DNA of 64,000 bases, taken from positions 62,001-126,000 of the forward strand of contig CBDATZ010000042.1 in assembly GCA_965199845.1 (NCBI GenBank), given 5' to 3'. Shown piece after piece: positions 62,249 to 64,000 of this stretch. The DNA is from Ilyomonas sp965199845 (GTDB lineage: Bacteria > Bacteroidota > Bacteroidia > Chitinophagales > Chitinophagaceae). The first letter of the stretch is position 1. Each line of letters begins with the position of its first letter. A program made the position numbers and the translations under genes. The notes under the pieces are model-generated. The model had not been told where the DNA came from, did no database searches, and saw nothing but the letters and a program-made list of their open reading frames with translations.

Positions 62249-63520
62249 TTGAGAGATTTATCATTCTATATTCTATTTCTATCTGTTACCATTCCTGTTA
62301 TCCAAGCATATTATAATAGGAATAAAGTGTATCAAATGCCGTTCTTATATAGTTTGGCATTTTCAGTTTGGATATTGCCTACGCTATTCGGAGTTAAGAA
62401 CAATAGCGTGATTCTTGGTAATGATGAATACATCAGATATACATTATTTAGTTTCTTATGCTTTTGGTCTGCTATCATAGGATTTTCAATTACAAGTCGT
62501 GCAGATAAAAGTCGTAATACTTTTTCGTTCTTATATGATGAGAAGAAAATGAGTTATATACTTTACGGAGTTATAATTATAGCTTTAAGTGCTTTGGTAT
62601 TAATGAGTGGGTATGATGCGGAATCAAGAAACGGTGGTACATACGCCCTTTTGATTTTTCCAGCTCGGATGTTAAGACCTGCAACTATAATGCTCTTTAT
62701 CATGTACTTACTAAAACCCTCAAAAGACAAGTTGTTTTTTTTACTTTTATCATTGTCTTTTTCATTAAAAATTATATTAGTTGATGGAAGAAGAAGCGAA
62801 GTTTTTAATTTAATTATCACAATTATTTTCCCCCTTTTCTTCATTAAAAATAAAGTCGTTCCTAGAATACTTGTAATTCCATCCATCTTTTTTGCAATTT
62901 TTATTATTACGGTTTTGCCAGCTTACCGGAATTATTCATTGAACGGAAATTTCGATGAAGCCTTAAAAGTATCTCCGACCGAATTAATGTCCTCGTTTAT
63001 TGAAGGCGAGAATAGAAATGAAGTTGTTGAGGCGGTTAAAAATATGGATGTGGCATATCGTTCAAGAACTTATAATTGGGGCGCAACGGCATATAATGCA
63101 TTTGTGTATCAGTTTGCAAGCAGTAACTTATTTGGGCAAGATTTTAAAGAGTCTTTAATGCTTCCCTATAATCTTGATCTGGCAGCTTTAAGGGATAAAA
63201 ATGCAAAATATTATGATGATCAATTTAGATTTTATATGGCACCCACTGGAACAGCTGCTGTATTTTTTGAATTTGGATTTGGTGGGTTTTTGTTATTTTT
63301 TGTTTTTGGTTTCTTTTGTCGAAAGTTCTATGAGCAAGCAAGCAAAAAGGAAAATGTTACCGATGTAATGTTCTACTGTTTTTTTTCGACTTTTATTTTA
63401 TTTTCTGTATACGACTCATTACTTTTCTTACCTACTAATATTATCTTATATCTCATTGTTTTTTTTCTTGCTAAAAATTTTTCAAGGATTACAACCTATA
63501 AAATTGTTAGGGAAAGATAA
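62249..63520 (+). CDS. O-antigen/oligosaccharide repeat-unit polymerase (Wzy-like, TTG start)
   Basis: A 423-residue membrane protein with about 10 segments and a large periplasmic loop (about 225-335: LNGNFDEALKVSPTELMSSFIEGENRNEVVEAVKNMDVAYRSRTYNWGATAYNAFVYQ), followed by FYMAPTGTAAVFFEFGFGGFLLFF. The pattern matches O-antigen polymerases, which are poorly conserved in sequence. Start codon TTG; no ATG near. The preceding 94-base gap shows no clear promoter. Confidence 0.8.
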   Translation: MRDLSFYILFLSVTIPVIQAYYNRNKVYQMPFLYSLAFSVWILPTLFGVKNNSVILGNDEYIRYTLFSFLCFWSAIIGFSITSRADKSRNTFSFLYDEKKMSYILYGVIIIALSALVLMSGYDAESRNGGTYALLIFPARMLRPATIMLFIMYLLKPSKDKLFFLLLSLSFSLKIILVDGRRSEVFNLIITIIFPLFFIKNKVVPRILVIPSIFFAIFIITVLPAYRNYSLNGNFDEALKVSPTELMSSFIEGENRNEVVEAVKNMDVAYRSRTYNWGATAYNAFVYQFASSNLFGQDFKESLMLPYNLDLAALRDKNAKYYDDQFRFYMAPTGTAAVFFEFGFGGFLLFFVFGFFCRKFYEQASKKENVTDVMFYCFFSTFILFSVYDSLLFLPTNIILYLIVFFLAKNFSRITTYKIVRER

Positions 63521-63538
63521 ATTTATTTAATAACTACT

Positions 63539-64000
63539 ATGTCAAATTTTATTATTGGACAAACAGGCACACCCAGAGACAGTAGTGTTGCTAAAATGCT
63601 TTATAATGAAGGTTTATTAGACCAGCTAATTGTAGATACTTTTTATTCAAAAGATAAGTGGTATGCAAAAATTCCTGTAATTTCAAAAAAGATAGAAAAG
63701 AATTTTTCAAAATATGATCCGGGTTTTCCGAATGAATATGTTTCCGGAGATCCTTTTGGGGCTTTGATATTCAGATATTTATTAAACAAATCACGTAGAA
63801 AGCAGGCGTTTACATATGCAAGGAAAAGATTAGGAAGTCGGTTGATTAAATATGCATCCAAAAGAGCGGCAGGAAAATTTTATGGCTTCGATACTATAAG
63901 CCTGGATTTTTTAAAATGGTCTGCAAAAAATGGTTGGGAAGGATACTTAGAACAGTGTGTAGCATCAAGAACCTCACAAATAAATATGTGGAAGTTATTT
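63539..64000 (+). CDS. Probable glycosyltransferase, 3' end beyond window
   Basis: An open frame of 154 codons from ATG 63539 to the window edge without a stop: MSNFIIGQTGTPRDSSVAKM, LYNEGLLDQLIVDTFYSKDKW, YARKRLGSRLIKYASKRAAG, FYGFDTISLDFLKWSAKNGW. The position, 18 bases after the polymerase stop, and the general character suggest a further glycosyltransferase of the cluster, but no catalytic motif lies in the visible part. Partial; low to moderate certainty on function. Confidence 0.7.
   Translation, partial: MSNFIIGQTGTPRDSSVAKMLYNEGLLDQLIVDTFYSKDKWYAKIPVISKKIEKNFSKYDPGFPNEYVSGDPFGALIFRYLLNKSRRKQAFTYARKRLGSRLIKYASKRAAGKFYGFDTISLDFLKWSAKNGWEGYLEQCVASRTSQINMWKLF

Overview
The window looks like chromosomal DNA of a Bacteroidota member, most likely a Chitinophagaceae-type bacterium (inference from gene content, no database used). 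Supporting signs are a TonB-dependent receptor with a carboxypeptidase-regulatory-like N-terminus, an exbB-exbD-exbD-tonB-tonB block, DUF5723, DUF4230 and DUF1080 proteins, a BlaI/M56 pair with TonB-plug-like repeats, very few Shine-Dalgarno sequences, and TAnnTTTG boxes close to several start codons (purM, ribF, holA, fmt, purN, marR). No rRNA, tRNA or CRISPR array was recognised.

Layout. 1-1254: an IS3-family element (orfA/orfB with an A7G slippery site), cut at its left end by the window. 1350-9926: LOG protein, outer-membrane protein, FAD-linked oxidase, SnoaL-like protein, a secreted double DUF1080 protein followed by a secreted Gfo/Idh/MocA oxidoreductase (probable 3-keto-sugar metabolism), a tiny pentad-repeat protein, and a marR-yceI-FMN reductase operon. 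9951-12675: a BlaI-type repressor with three tandem operator dyads and a 765-residue membrane protein fusing an M56 (BlaR1/MecR1) protease, a periplasmic N-acetylmuramoyl-L-alanine amidase and three TonB-plug-like repeats. 12743-30559: housekeeping genes (purM, ribF, holA, fabI, recN, recO) mixed with membrane and envelope proteins. 30780-35331: a UmuD-like protein that has lost both catalytic residues, then the TonB/ExbBD operon. 35879-43537: metG, an esterase, an AsmA-like protein, purN and two DUF4230 proteins. 43651-48878: siroheme synthesis and assimilatory sulfite reduction (cobA, cysJ, cysI, precorrin-2 dehydrogenase). 49053-49563: a toxin-antitoxin pair whose ParE-type toxin carries two in-frame nonsense codons. 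49604-55001: rRNA methyltransferase, LysM protein, fmt, NamZ-type muramidase, FKBP isomerase. 55288-64000: an AT-rich exopolysaccharide/capsule cluster (Wza-like, Wzc-like, flippase, glycosyltransferase, epimerase, polymerase) that runs off the right edge inside another probable glycosyltransferase.

Two themes stand out. First, the BlaI / M56-amidase-plug pair looks like a self-regulated cell-wall sensing or remodelling module. Second, the intergenic DNA is rich in repeats: one dispersed family (at least six copies, built around a CTCCGGTT core), and several elements made of a short-word array followed by its own reverse complement. Two of these repeat types appear to have been captured inside coding sequences: the N-terminus of PurM and the linker of MetRS.
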